Counted from the stretch's first letter, positions 46,616 through 55,300 are shown. The stretch: DNA of 64,000 bases from Streptomyces sulphureus DSM 40104 (GCF_000381025.1 NZ_KB905814.1:602129-666128), one strand, 5' to 3'. Translations and numbers: made by a program. Notes: generated by a model not told the origin, from the sequence alone.

Positions 46616-47544
46616 GGGCGCCGGGCTCCCTCCCGCGTCGGCGGGGATTCCGGGAGAGGATCAACTGGCCGGCCATGGGCCTCATGGCGCCGTGGTTCCT
46701 CGGATTCGGGGTCTTCTTCCTCTACCCGCTGCTCGCCAACGTCTACATCTCCCTGACGCGCTACGACCTGATCACACCCGCGAAGTTCATCGGCCTCGAC
46801 AACTGGCGGTTTCTCTTTCAAGACGACGCGCTGATGACCGGCATCGGCAACAGCGCCTGGATTCTCCTCATCGGCGTCCCGGTGAAGATCACGTTCGCGT
46901 TCCTCATCGCGCTGATGATCTCCCGAGTGAAGCGCGGCAGCGGCATCCTGCGCACCGTCTTCTACCTGCCGTACCTGATGCCGCTGGTCGCGGCCTCGCT
47001 AGGGTTCGTCGTGCTGTTGAACCCCTCGGCCGGTCCGGTCAACACCGTGCTGTCCCACCTCGGCGTCGACGGGCCACTGTGGTTCGACGATCCTGGATGG
47101 TCCAAGCCCTCACTGTTGCTGCTGGACACCTGGATGGTCGGCAACCTGATGGTGATCTTCCTCGCCGCCGTGCTGGACGTGCCACAACAGCTCTACGAGG
47201 CCGCCGAGATCGACGGGGCCGGCAGACTCGGCAAGCTGTGGCACGTGACGCTGCCGGCGATCCGTCCGGTGCTGGTCTTCGCCGGAGTGACCGCGTGTAT
47301 CGACGCCCTGCAGTACTTCACGCAGGCGTACGTCGTGGCGACCTCGCTCTCCGGGGGCGCCACCAACGGTGCGGAGTCCCTCGGGTATCCGAACGACTCG
47401 ACACTCTTCTTCCCCGTGCTGCTGTACAAGCAGGGTTTCCGCTACTTCAACATGGGCTACGCCTCGGTGCTCGCCCTGCTGCTGTTCGCGGTGTCCTTCT
47501 GCATCGCATTCGTCATGCTCCGGCGCGCCAGCCGGTGGTCCTAG
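46612..47544 (+). CDS. Sugar ABC transporter permease (MalF/UgpA type)
   Basis: A 310-residue inner-membrane permease with six helices. It opens with RERINWPAMGLMAPWFLGFG and contains ISLTRYDLITPAKFIGLDNW, the usual first periplasmic loop. The coupling motif is YEAAEIDGAGRLGKLWHVTL. The GTG at 46612 overlaps the preceding stop (GTGA). Typical MalF-like size for actinomycete sugar importers. No ATPase gene follows; such systems usually share MsiK encoded elsewhere. Confidence 0.93.
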   Translation: MRAPGSLPRRRGFRERINWPAMGLMAPWFLGFGVFFLYPLLANVYISLTRYDLITPAKFIGLDNWRFLFQDDALMTGIGNSAWILLIGVPVKITFAFLIALMISRVKRGSGILRTVFYLPYLMPLVAASLGFVVLLNPSAGPVNTVLSHLGVDGPLWFDDPGWSKPSLLLLDTWMVGNLMVIFLAAVLDVPQQLYEAAEIDGAGRLGKLWHVTLPAIRPVLVFAGVTACIDALQYFTQAYVVATSLSGGATNGAESLGYPNDSTLFFPVLLYKQGFRYFNMGYASVLALLLFAVSFCIAFVMLRRASRWS

Positions 47545-47562
47545 GAAGTGGGAGCAGCGTCG

Positions 47563-48471
47563 ATGTCCACCCTCGCCCCGACTCGCCGTAGGGCCGCCGG
47601 GCCGCAGCAGCCGCGGCCGGGCCTCGATCGCCGGCTCGTTCGCAGACGGCGGCAGCAGTTCCTGGAGACGGTCGCGGAACGCGCCTTCGTCATCGCCCTG
47701 GCGTTCTTGGTGCTGGTGCCGTTCGTACTCATCGCCCTCACCGCGCTGATGAGCAACTCGCAGACCCTGTCGGCCAATCTGTGGCCGGAGACCTTCCAGT
47801 GGCACAACTTCGTCGAGGTCTTCGAACGGATTCCACTGGCGCGGTACGCGGGCAACACCCTGCTGTACGCAGTTCTCGGCACGCTCGGGACGCTGCTCTC
47901 CAGCGTGCCCGCCGCCTACGCGATGGCGAAGTTGGAGTGGCGAGGCAGGCACGTATGGCTGCTGATGACCGTCGGCGTCATGATGCTTCCCCCGCAGGTG
48001 ACGCTCGTCCCGCTCTTCTCGATGTGGGCCTCGGTCGATCTGGTCGGCACGCTGGTCCCCTTGGTGGCGCCGCTCTTCTTCGGCCACGCCTTCAGCATCT
48101 TCCTGCTCCGGCAGTTCTTCCTCACCGTTCCGCAGGAGTATTTGGAAGCGGCACGGTTGGACGGCTGCAGCGAACTCGGCACACTGCTGCGCGTCGTCCT
48201 CCCGATGACGAAACCCGCCCTGGCCGCGGTCGCCGTCTTCCAATTCACGTTCTGCTGGAACGACTTCCTCGGTCCGCTGCTCTACGTCGGCAACAACGAA
48301 GCCGCCTGGACCCTGCCGGTGGGGCTCACCCAGTTCCGCGGCTCCTACCAGGTCGAGTGGAATCTCACGATGGCCGCCTCGCTGCTGGCGGCGCTCCCCG
48401 TCGTGCTCCTCTTCTTCTTCGCCCAGAAGAGCTTTGTGAAGGGCATCACCCTCACCGGCGTCAAAGGCTGA
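47563..48471 (+). CDS. Sugar ABC transporter permease (MalG/UgpE type)
   Basis: A 302-residue partner permease. The ATG at 47563 with GGGAG about eight bases upstream is preferred; a GTG at 47548 would add five residues. Features: RAFVIALAFLVLVPFVLIAL-type first helix region, NTLLYAVLGTLGTLLSSVPA, the coupling motif YLEAARLDGCSELGTLLRVV, and TLPVGLTQFRGSYQVEWN near the C-terminus. It is the last gene of the DUF4127 operon and is followed by a hairpin. Confidence 0.92.
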   Translation: MSTLAPTRRRAAGPQQPRPGLDRRLVRRRRQQFLETVAERAFVIALAFLVLVPFVLIALTALMSNSQTLSANLWPETFQWHNFVEVFERIPLARYAGNTLLYAVLGTLGTLLSSVPAAYAMAKLEWRGRHVWLLMTVGVMMLPPQVTLVPLFSMWASVDLVGTLVPLVAPLFFGHAFSIFLLRQFFLTVPQEYLEAARLDGCSELGTLLRVVLPMTKPALAAVAVFQFTFCWNDFLGPLLYVGNNEAAWTLPVGLTQFRGSYQVEWNLTMAASLLAALPVVLLFFFAQKSFVKGITLTGVKG

Positions 48472-48487
48472 CCAATCCACCGTCGGA

Positions 48488-48522
48488 CCGACTCTTCACG
48501 CAACGGGAAGCGTGTTGGTCGG
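48488..48522 (+). terminator. Hairpin after the sugar-import operon
   Basis: Two stem segments, CCGAC (48488-48492) with GTCGG (48518-48522) and CACGC (48497-48501) with GCGTG (48510-48514), form an interrupted hairpin starting 17 bases after the last permease stop. Confidence 0.45.
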
Positions 48523-48968
48523 GTGTGCGGCTCAACGAACGCTGGAGATGACCACCGCTGGGAAAACCTGCTGCGATCTTCCCGGCCAAGCGTGCACGAC
48601 TGGCGTCCAGAACGATCACGGCACCCTCGCTCCCGTCAGCCGCCCGCCGGACAGGACCAGCAACCATCCAACGACGGTACGGATGCCCAGCAGTGGTGGC
48701 AGGTGGCGAACTAGCAGCACAACCAGCACAGACGCAGCGACCGGAACGACACCGAGGGCCGGCCCCGAACAGACCGACCCCCGGTGCTCCGCGAGTTCGA
48801 CGGATCACGCCGTCAATGCCGACGGAAAGCCAAACGTTGAGCCGGAACTCCACCACGTGCCCACATGGAGGACTATTTGCCTCGGGCCACCAAGCCGAAA
48901 GCGGGTAGCTGCTCCTCGCCACTCTCACTCTTCTGCGGCTTGTGCGCCAGAGTTCTACCCGCAGCGGA
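48523..48968. other. Gene-poor interval
   Basis: About 450 bases between the sugar-import operon and the oxidoreductase gene. Slightly lower GC than the neighbours, with only short, unsupported frames on both strands. No repeat or RNA gene recognised. Confidence 0.45.
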
Positions 48969-49862
48969 TCACACCACGATGATGCGCCGTCCTCTGGTGT
49001 GTCCAGCTTGGCTGTCGATGTGCGCCGCGCCGGCCTCGGCCAGCTTGTAGGTCTGGGCCACCGGGATCCGCAAGACTCCATCCGCGACCAGTCGAGCAGC
49101 CTCGACGAGAGCCGCGTGCACGTCGCCCGCTGCTCCGGAAAACCGAACGCCGAACTTCGGGGCGTCCAGATCCGCGGTCGTGAGCACTCGGTCCGGAGTG
49201 CCGACGAGGTCCACCAGCTGCTGGATGATCCCTGCTCCCGCGAGGTCCAGGGCGGCGTCGACGCGACCGAGACGGCGCACGCGGTCGGCCCAGCCCTTGT
49301 CATACGTTGTGACCAGCGCGCCGAGGCCGCGCAGATAGTCCTGGTTCGCCGGTCCAGCAGTACCGATCACCGAGATTTCGCGAGATCGGGCGATCTGAAC
49401 CACCGCAGAACCGACGCCTCCGGCGGCACCACTGACCAGGAGGGTCTCACCAGCGTGGACCCCGACCTCGTCGAGCACGCGCAGCGCCGTCTCGACGACG
49501 GACGGATAGCCGGCGGCTTCGACAAAGGTCAGCTCAGCCGGCATCGGATACCAATGCGACATTAGTGCTGACTCGGCGTAGGTCTCGTTCCCTTCACCGA
49601 AAACGGCGTCACCGACCTCGACATCCGTGACCCCCTCGCCCACCTCCTCGACGACCCCCGCCGCGTCCAGCCCGAGGCCGGCCGGTAGCTGCACCGGGTG
49701 AGCACCGAGCTTTTGGCCTTCACGCACCCGCCAGTCGAAGGCGTTCACCGCGGCCGCCCGGACCGCAATCCGCAGCTGCCCGGGACCCGGGCGCGGCACC
49801 TCGCTGTCGACGAGATGGAGTACGTCCGGTCCGCCGAAGCGCGTGTAGATGACCTTCTTCAT
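48969..49862 (-). CDS. NADP-dependent zinc-less alcohol dehydrogenase/quinone oxidoreductase family
   Basis: A 297-residue medium-chain dehydrogenase/reductase. From the ATG at 49862 it reads MKKVIYTRFGGPDVLHLVD, then the GroES-like domain with RAAAVNAFDWRVREG and GLDAAGVVEEVG. The nucleotide-binding fold shows LLVSGAAGGVGSAVVQIAR. Structural and catalytic zinc cysteines are absent, placing it with quinone oxidoreductases (QorA-like). It is divergent from a TetR gene across 53 bases with a strong palindrome, so it is likely repressed by that regulator and induced by an electrophile or quinone (inference). Confidence 0.9.
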   Translation of the reverse strand: MKKVIYTRFGGPDVLHLVDSEVPRPGPGQLRIAVRAAAVNAFDWRVREGQKLGAHPVQLPAGLGLDAAGVVEEVGEGVTDVEVGDAVFGEGNETYAESALMSHWYPMPAELTFVEAAGYPSVVETALRVLDEVGVHAGETLLVSGAAGGVGSAVVQIARSREISVIGTAGPANQDYLRGLGALVTTYDKGWADRVRRLGRVDAALDLAGAGIIQQLVDLVGTPDRVLTTADLDAPKFGVRFSGAAGDVHAALVEAARLVADGVLRIPVAQTYKLAEAGAAHIDSQAGHTRGRRIIVV

Positions 49863-49874
49863 GCCCGGCACGCT

Positions 49875-49909
49875 AACACTAACGGTTAGTGTTTTGTATC
49901 CGCTAGGCT
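49875..49909. promoter_or_regulatory. TetR operator and leaderless tetR promoter
   Basis: AACACTAAC-G-GTTAGTGTT (49875-49893) is a perfect 9-bp inverted repeat in the middle of the 53-base divergent region, as expected for a TetR dimer site. TAGGCT (49904-49909) is a -10 box six bases before the tetR ATG. The palindrome also lies 12 bases before the oxidoreductase start, so binding would shut both genes. Confidence 0.65.
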
Positions 49910-49915
49910 CGTGCG

Positions 49916-50512
49916 ATGACCAACCCACTCCAGCCCGCTGGTCGCCGCGAGCGGAAGAAGGCAGCGACGCGACGCGGGATCGCTGATACCGCCCTGCGGA
50001 TGTTCCGCGAAAGCGGGTACGAGTCTGTGGGCATCCGGGAGATCGCCACCGAAGCCGACGTGGCCGTCACGACCCTGTTCGCACACTTCCCGTCGAAGGA
50101 AGCCTTGGTGTTCGAGCAGGCCGCCGATTTCGAGACCCGCCTCGTCGCTGCGGTCGCCGACCGCGACGAGGGGGCTTCGGTGGTCTGCGCGCTGCACGAG
50201 GAGATCAGGGCCCTTGTTCAGCACTGCACGACGGGGGATGCGACCGGGATCTGGACGATGATCGAGCAGAGCCCGGAGCTCTCGACCTATGCCCAGGTCC
50301 TCGAGCTGCGATACGCGCGCACGCTCGCTGCAGCGATCCAGGCAGCGCCGGACCTCCACACATCTGAGGTCGCCTCCGACACGATCGCCCGCTTCGCCAT
50401 GGCAGCCTTCACGCTTGCACGGCAGTCCGCAGACCCGGAGGCCGCCCTCGACGAGGCCTTCGGCATGATCAGGGCCGCGTGGTCCGCCACCCAATCTTCA
50501 GAGGAGCAGTAA
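49916..50512 (+). CDS. TetR family transcriptional regulator
   Basis: A 198-residue regulator. The N-terminal helix-turn-helix reads ATRRGIADTALRMFRESGYE then SVGIREIATEADVAVTTLF and AHFPSKEALVFEQA, a textbook TetR domain at about 15-65. The C-terminal ligand domain contains IWTMIEQSPELSTYAQVLEL. It probably controls itself and the divergent oxidoreductase through the palindrome between them. Confidence 0.93.
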   Translation: MTNPLQPAGRRERKKAATRRGIADTALRMFRESGYESVGIREIATEADVAVTTLFAHFPSKEALVFEQAADFETRLVAAVADRDEGASVVCALHEEIRALVQHCTTGDATGIWTMIEQSPELSTYAQVLELRYARTLAAAIQAAPDLHTSEVASDTIARFAMAAFTLARQSADPEAALDEAFGMIRAAWSATQSSEEQ

Positions 50513-50892
50513 CCAAGAGCCCGTCCCACCGGGTGTGCTCCACCCCCGTCCGCCGTGCTGCCTCAGAGGCCGGATGGCGAGCTCGTCCGGCATAGCGGAC
50601 GGACTTGCAGCGGTCCATCACACGCGAGGAACGGCAGCCGGCCGACGAGGCGGGTTCGGCCCGAGCGGATCGCCGCCTTCACCATTCTCGCCGCGGAACT
50701 CATCTACGCCGCCGCACTGCTGGCGTGGCACGGCGAGCCGGGCCGAAGCCATCACCATGCGGCACTGAGGACCAGCGCGGATCCGGCCAGCTCCCGGAGA
50801 CGCTGCTCGTCGGAGACTCGTCCGCCTCGGGCGAACGACATGCATCGTGTACAAGATGACACCGATGCCCCTCTGGCATCACTAGCCAGTAG
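50513..50892. other. Gene-poor interval
   Basis: About 380 bases. One plus-strand stretch near 50670-50740 reads a hydrophobic segment (RIAAFTILAAELIYAAALLA) that could be a leftover membrane helix, but no start, stop or family context supports a gene. Confidence 0.4.
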
Positions 50893-51981
50893 CTACACGT
50901 TGAACCGGAACTCCACCACATCCCCGTCCCGCATCACGTACTCCTTCCCCTCCATCCGGGCCCTCCCCTTGGCGCGGGCCTCGGGGACGGAGCCGGCCTC
51001 CATGAGGTCGTCGTAGGAGATGATCTCGGCCTTGATGAAGCCCTTCTGGAAGTCGGTGTGGATGACGCCGGCCGCCTCGGGGGCCGTGGCCCCCTTCGGG
51101 ATCGTCCAGGCGCGGGCCTCCTTGGGGCCGGCCGTGAGGTAGGTCTGGAGGCCGAGGGTGCGGAAGCCGACGTGTGCCAGGGTGGCGAGTCCCGGCTCCT
51201 CCTGGCCGACCGTGTTGAGGAGTTCGAGGGCCTCCTCCTCGTCGAGCTCGGCGAGGTCGGCCTCGAGCTTGGCGTTGAGGAAGACGGCTTCGGCGGGGGC
51301 GACCAGGTCGCGCTGCTCCTGCTTGAACTCCTCGTCGGTGAGCTCGTCCTCGTCGACGTTGAAGACGTAGAGGAAGGGCTTGGTCGTCAGGAGGTGGAGG
51401 TCGTGGAGGAGGGCCGCGGGCTCCGTGCCCTGGCGGATGCCCTCGGAGAAGAGGGTGTTGCCCTTCTCCAGGATCTCCTTCGCCTCCTGGACGGCCTTCA
51501 GCTCGGGCTGCCGGTCCTTCTTGACCCGGGCCTCCTTCTCCAGGCGCGGCAGGACCTTCTCGATCGTCTGGAGGTCGGCGAGGATCAGCTCGGTGTTGAT
51601 CGTGTCGATGTCGTGCGCGGGGGAGATACGGCCGTCGACGTGGACGACGTTGTCGTCCTTGAAGGCGCGGATCACCTGGCAGATCGCGTCGGACTCGCGG
51701 ATGTTGTGGAGGAACTTGTTCCCCAGCCCCTCGCCCTCGCTCGCGCCCCGCACGATGCCGGCGATGTCGACGAAGTCGACGGTGGCGGGCAGCACCTTCT
51801 GCGAGTCGTAGAGCTTGGCGAGCTCGGCGAGCCGCACGTCCGGCACGCCGACGACGCCGACGTTGGGTTCGATGGTGGCGAACGGATAGTTGGCCGCCAG
51901 GACGTCGTTCTTGGTCAGGGCGTTGAACATGGTCGACTTGCCGACGTTGGGCAGGCCGACGATTCCGATCGTGAGCGACAC
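50893..51981 (-). CDS. ychF: Redox-regulated ATPase YchF (Obg-related)
   Basis: Universal translation-associated P-loop protein that prefers ATP; 362 residues, normal length. Motifs: G1 GIVGLPNVGKSTMFNALT, the ANYPFATIEPN switch, G3 VDFVDIAGIVRGAS, and a C-terminal TGS domain with LGLQTYLTAGPKEARAWTI and VEFRFNV at the end. The GTG start at 51981 follows GGGAAG. The DedA frame upstream on the same strand has no stop before this gene. Confidence 0.97.
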   Translation of the reverse strand: MSLTIGIVGLPNVGKSTMFNALTKNDVLAANYPFATIEPNVGVVGVPDVRLAELAKLYDSQKVLPATVDFVDIAGIVRGASEGEGLGNKFLHNIRESDAICQVIRAFKDDNVVHVDGRISPAHDIDTINTELILADLQTIEKVLPRLEKEARVKKDRQPELKAVQEAKEILEKGNTLFSEGIRQGTEPAALLHDLHLLTTKPFLYVFNVDEDELTDEEFKQEQRDLVAPAEAVFLNAKLEADLAELDEEEALELLNTVGQEEPGLATLAHVGFRTLGLQTYLTAGPKEARAWTIPKGATAPEAAGVIHTDFQKGFIKAEIISYDDLMEAGSVPEARAKGRARMEGKEYVMRDGDVVEFRFNV

Positions 51982-52047
51982 GTGGCGACTTCCCGTAGCG
52001 AGAGGATCTGGAGGACCGGCCCGCCGAGCACGGACCAGTCCACCAGT

Positions 52048-52687
52048 CTACGGGCGCCCTCGGATGGTACGACCGGCCCCGGCCCGCGGAGAGCCGGCCG
52101 CCGCACGGCAGGACGGACGAACGGCCGCGCCTCCTCGTCCACACCACGACGGCGCCGGCGACCGCCCCCAGGACGAGCGCGGGGCCGAAGGCGTGCCGCA
52201 GGGAGGCGGCCGCGCAGTACCCGGCGGCGGTCTCGGCCGCCGACCACAGCACCCCGGCCGCCGCGCTCGCGGGGGCGAGTCGCCGATAGGGCAGCCGGGC
52301 AGCACCCGCGAGATGGGGCACGAGGGTCCGCACCACCGGCAGGAAGCGGCCGAGGAAGACGGCCTGCCCGCCCCGGCGGTCCATGAGCGTCTCGGCACGC
52401 TGCCAGACGGAGGCGGGCAGGCGGCGGCCGAGTCGTCCCGTCCGCATGCGGACGCCGAGGGTGCGGCCGGTCCGGTGGGCGAGGAAGTCCCCCGCCACCA
52501 CCGCGGACGCGGCGACTCCGACCAGCACGGGCAGGTCCAGCCGACCGGCCCGCGCCAACCCGCCGGCCGTGAGCAGCAGCGTCAGGGTGGGGACGAACGC
52601 CCCGACGAGCAGGACCGATTCGGCGAGGACCGCCAGCGCCACGACGGCGTACGCACCGACGGGCGCCTGTTCCAGCAGCCCGTTCAT
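52048..52687 (-). CDS. DedA/VTT-domain membrane protein with no in-frame stop before ychF
   Basis: Membrane protein of the DedA superfamily (lipid scramblase/undecaprenyl-phosphate flippase relatives), about 200 residues of recognisable sequence. From the ATG at 52687: ESVLLVGAFVPTLTLLLTAG (family motif with acidic residue), VVAGDFLAHRTGRTLG, and the amphipathic FLGRFLPVVRTLVPHLAGAA with the conserved Arg and Pro. The expected end is near 52100. However, the reading frame has no stop until 50882, passing through ychF in another frame (601 codons formally). A one-base shift after about 52120 would give a stop at 52048, the end used here. It overlaps the methyltransferase gene by ATGA. Confidence 0.72.
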
Positions 52688-53388
52688 CCGACGGCCGCGG
52701 CTTCCCGGCGAGGCGCAGGCGCAGCCGACGCCGGTCGCCGGAGCTGCCAGACCCTCGCGGGAGGAAGGTTGGGCCACACCGTCCGGCAGGCGGTTGCATA
52801 GCTCCACCGGTAGCCGGCGAGCACCTCCTCGACGGCTCGGTGCCGCCGCGTCCGGCTGCGGGGGGCGAACAGGGCAGAGGCCGGGAGGGTGCCGAGGTAG
52901 GCGAAGTAGGTCAACGTGCCTCCGGGGCGCAGGAGTTCCAGGTACCGCTCCATGACCGTCTCGACGTACCGGGGTGCGAAGTTCGCGAAGGGCAGGCCGG
53001 AGACGACGGCGTCGTAGGTCCGGTCGGTCTCCACCTCCTCGACGGGACGGAGGTGGAGCCGCACCTCCTTTCCGTCCCGTCGATGCCGGTCGGCGAGGCG
53101 TTGCAGCCGGTCGGCGAAGCGCGGGTTGGCTTCGACGACGTCGAGTCGGCTCCCTCTCGGCAGCCGCGAGAGGAGCGCGCTCGTCACCACGCCTGTGCCC
53201 GCGCCCGCTTCGAGGACGGTCGCGGGGCCGTGCCCGGGGGCGCACGCCGGTTCGCTCAACGCGTGCGCGAGCCCTCTGCCGCTGGGTGCGACGGCGCCGG
53301 TGGTACGCATGTCCCTGGCTGCCTCCCTCAGGAACGCCCAGCCGTCGGAGCGCGGAGGTCGGTCGTGCCGCACGGTCTCGTGATCCAT
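52684..53388 (-). CDS. Class I SAM methyltransferase, PmtA-like (phospholipid N-methyltransferase resemblance)
   Basis: A 234-residue methyltransferase. Opening residues include FLREAARDMRTTGAVAPSGR, typical of PmtA/KsgA-like enzymes, then motif I TVLEAGAGTGVVTSALL, DVVEANPRF (acidic strand 2) and YDAVVSGLPFANF, where the G-L-P-F-x-N-F pattern matches PmtA-type phosphatidylethanolamine methyltransferases. TAGCGT lies seven bases before the ATG with no ribosome binding site. Translationally coupled to the DedA gene, which supports a lipid-related role. Substrate not proven. Confidence 0.82.
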   Translation of the reverse strand: MDHETVRHDRPPRSDGWAFLREAARDMRTTGAVAPSGRGLAHALSEPACAPGHGPATVLEAGAGTGVVTSALLSRLPRGSRLDVVEANPRFADRLQRLADRHRRDGKEVRLHLRPVEEVETDRTYDAVVSGLPFANFAPRYVETVMERYLELLRPGGTLTYFAYLGTLPASALFAPRSRTRRHRAVEEVLAGYRWSYATACRTVWPNLPPARVWQLRRPASAAPAPRREAAAVG

Positions 53389-53484
53389 GCCGGAGACGCT
53401 AGAAACCGGGCCGGAACGGTGAATCCGCCTTCCCGCGACGGCCTCCCCCTACGAAAGTCGGGGGTGCAGGCGGCAGTCGGTCGG

Positions 53485-53514
53485 GGGACAGCGCAGGATC
53501 GGCCCGCCTAAGGT
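53485..53514 (+). promoter_or_regulatory. Leaderless promoter of the histidine kinase gene
   Basis: GGGACA at 53485-53490 and TAAGGT at 53509-53514 are separated by 18 bases. The ATG follows TAAGGT by eight bases, so transcription should begin at or next to the start codon. The divergent methyltransferase has its own TAGCGT box at 53396-53401 on the other strand. Confidence 0.5.
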
Positions 53515-53522
53515 CATCCGGG

Positions 53523-54653
53523 ATGAGACGGAGAGAGGACTTTCCCTGGGCCGCCTACGGGCGCAGGGCGCTGATCCTGGTACTGGTGCTCAACGCCGTG
53601 CAGAGCGCGTCCGTCGCCGCAGACGGTGCGTACCTGACCTGGCGGACCGCGGTCGCCCTGCTGTGCGGGGCGGCGCTGCTGGTCCGCCGTCTGCCCTGGC
53701 TCGTCGCGCCGGTGAGCACCACGGTGGCGACGGGTGCGTGGGGGTGGCCGATGCTGCCGCTGCTGCTCGTCGCCCTCTTCGACCTCGCTGCGCGCCGCCG
53801 GCCCGGGTGGGCGGTCTGCTGCGGCGTCGCCGTCATGGTCGCCAACTCCTCGTCGCCCGAGCCGGAATCGCTGTGGCGGCCCCAGCAGTACGGCTCCACG
53901 CTGTTCCTGCTCCTGGCCGTCGTCGGCGGGCTGTGGGTGGGCAGCCGTCACCGCCTGGTGGAGCTGCTCAACTCGCAGGTGGAGCGGTTGCGCGTCGAGC
54001 GGGAGCTCCGCGAGGAGGCCGCGCGCGCCGCCGAACGCTCCCGCGTCGCCGCGGAGATGCACGACGTGCTCGCCCACCGCCTGAGTCTCATCGCGCTCCA
54101 CTCCGGCGTGCTCGCCACCAAGTCCGACGCGCTCCCCGAACCGGTCGCCGAACGCCTCGCCCTGCTGCGCACCACCTCCACGGAGGCCCTGTCCGATCTG
54201 CGGGACGTCCTCGGCGCCCTGCACACCCCCGACGCGGCCGGAACGGCACCCGTCCTGCGCGACGTGCGGGAGCTCGTCGCGCAGGCACGGCAGTCCCAGC
54301 ACGTCGAACTGGACATCGCGGGCCGCGCCGAGGAGGCGCCGGCCGCGCACCGGCTCGCCGTCTACCGGCTCGTGCAGGAAGGTCTCACCAACGCCCGTAA
54401 GCACGCCGCCGGTTCACCGGTGCACATCCGCCTCGACTACCGGCCGCCCGACACCACCGTCGAGGTCACCAACCGCCCCGGCACCTCCGCCGCGCTCGCA
54501 GAGCCCTCGGGTTTCGGGCTGGTGGGGCTGCGCGAGCGCGTCTCCGCGCTCGGCGGAGAGCTCAGCGCCGGCCCGCACGGCTCCGGCGGCTGGCGGCTCG
54601 CGGCCCGTATCGCCCATCACGCGCCCGACAGACAGGGAAGCTCCCGCACATGA
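53523..54653 (+). CDS. Two-component sensor histidine kinase (HisKA_3/NarL type)
   Basis: A 376-residue membrane kinase. About five N-terminal hydrophobic segments (from LILVLVLNAVQSASVAADG to LFLLLAVVGGLWVG) make up the sensor. The phospho-acceptor H-box is SRVAAEMHDVLAHRLSLIAL at about 175-195. The ATPase domain has LVQEGLTNARKHA (N-box) and GFGLVGLRERVSALGGEL (G-box). Partner of the response regulator encoded next (four-base overlap). The signal is unknown; a lipid or envelope stress is suggested only by the divergent methyltransferase-DedA pair. Confidence 0.94.
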   Translation: MRRREDFPWAAYGRRALILVLVLNAVQSASVAADGAYLTWRTAVALLCGAALLVRRLPWLVAPVSTTVATGAWGWPMLPLLLVALFDLAARRRPGWAVCCGVAVMVANSSSPEPESLWRPQQYGSTLFLLLAVVGGLWVGSRHRLVELLNSQVERLRVERELREEAARAAERSRVAAEMHDVLAHRLSLIALHSGVLATKSDALPEPVAERLALLRTTSTEALSDLRDVLGALHTPDAAGTAPVLRDVRELVAQARQSQHVELDIAGRAEEAPAAHRLAVYRLVQEGLTNARKHAAGSPVHIRLDYRPPDTTVEVTNRPGTSAALAEPSGFGLVGLRERVSALGGELSAGPHGSGGWRLAARIAHHAPDRQGSSRT

Positions 54654-55300
54654 TCCGCGCCATGATCGTCGACGACGACGCCCTCGTCCGTCTCGGACTC
54701 GCCGACCTCCTCGACGGGGACGAGGCGATCGAGACGGTAGCCCAGGCGTCCGACGGCCTCCGCGCGGTCGAACTCGCCACGGCCCACCGCATCGACGTCG
54801 CCCTGGTCGACGTGCGCATGCCGCGCATGGACGGCATCGCGGCCACCGCCCGCCTGCGTGCCCTGCCCCACCCTCCGAGGGTGATCACGCTGACCACTTT
54901 CGACCTCGACGAGTACGTCTACGACTCCCTCACGGCCGGAGCCGACGGCTTCCTCCTCAAGGACACCGCCCCGTCCGAGATCCTCCGCGCCGTCCACCTC
55001 GTCGCGTCCGGTTCGGCGATGCTCCACCCCGCGGCGGCACGCAGGCTCATCGACCGCTACCACCAAGCCGGCCACTCCCGGGCCGCCGCGGCCCGGAAAA
55101 AACTGGAGAACCTCACCCCCCGCGAACGCGAGGTGCTCGCGCTGCTCTCCCGCGGGGAGACCAACGCGGAGATCGCCGGACACCTCGGCATGCGCGAAAG
55201 CACCGTCAAGGCACACGTCAGCCGCATCCTCACCGCGCTGGAGGCCGACAACCGCGTACAGGCCGCCCTCCGCGCCCGCGACGCCGGCTTCACCGGCTGA
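54650..55300 (+). CDS. Response regulator, NarL/LuxR type
   Basis: A 216-residue DNA-binding regulator. The receiver domain (about 1-120) shows the acidic pocket VDDD, phospho-acceptor Asp in IDVALVDVRMPRMDG, switch Thr in VITLTTFD and Lys in GFLLKDTAP. The LuxR helix-turn-helix (about 150-210) shows LTPREREVLALLSRGETNAE and ESTVKAHVSRILTALEA. Its start overlaps the kinase stop, so it is a dedicated two-component pair. Confidence 0.95.
   Translation: MIRAMIVDDDALVRLGLADLLDGDEAIETVAQASDGLRAVELATAHRIDVALVDVRMPRMDGIAATARLRALPHPPRVITLTTFDLDEYVYDSLTAGADGFLLKDTAPSEILRAVHLVASGSAMLHPAAARRLIDRYHQAGHSRAAAARKKLENLTPREREVLALLSRGETNAEIAGHLGMRESTVKAHVSRILTALEADNRVQAALRARDAGFTG

Noticed and set aside
40469..48471. 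Calling the locus a sialic-acid catabolic cluster
   Set aside because: NanE and a ROK kinase are present, but there is no NanA lyase, sialidase or known sialic-acid transporter type, so sialic acid as substrate is unsupported.
50555..51016. Plus-strand frame with a hydrophobic stretch near 50.7 kb
   Set aside because: Runs antisense into ychF, has no start signal, and a single hydrophobic segment is not enough to call a gene.
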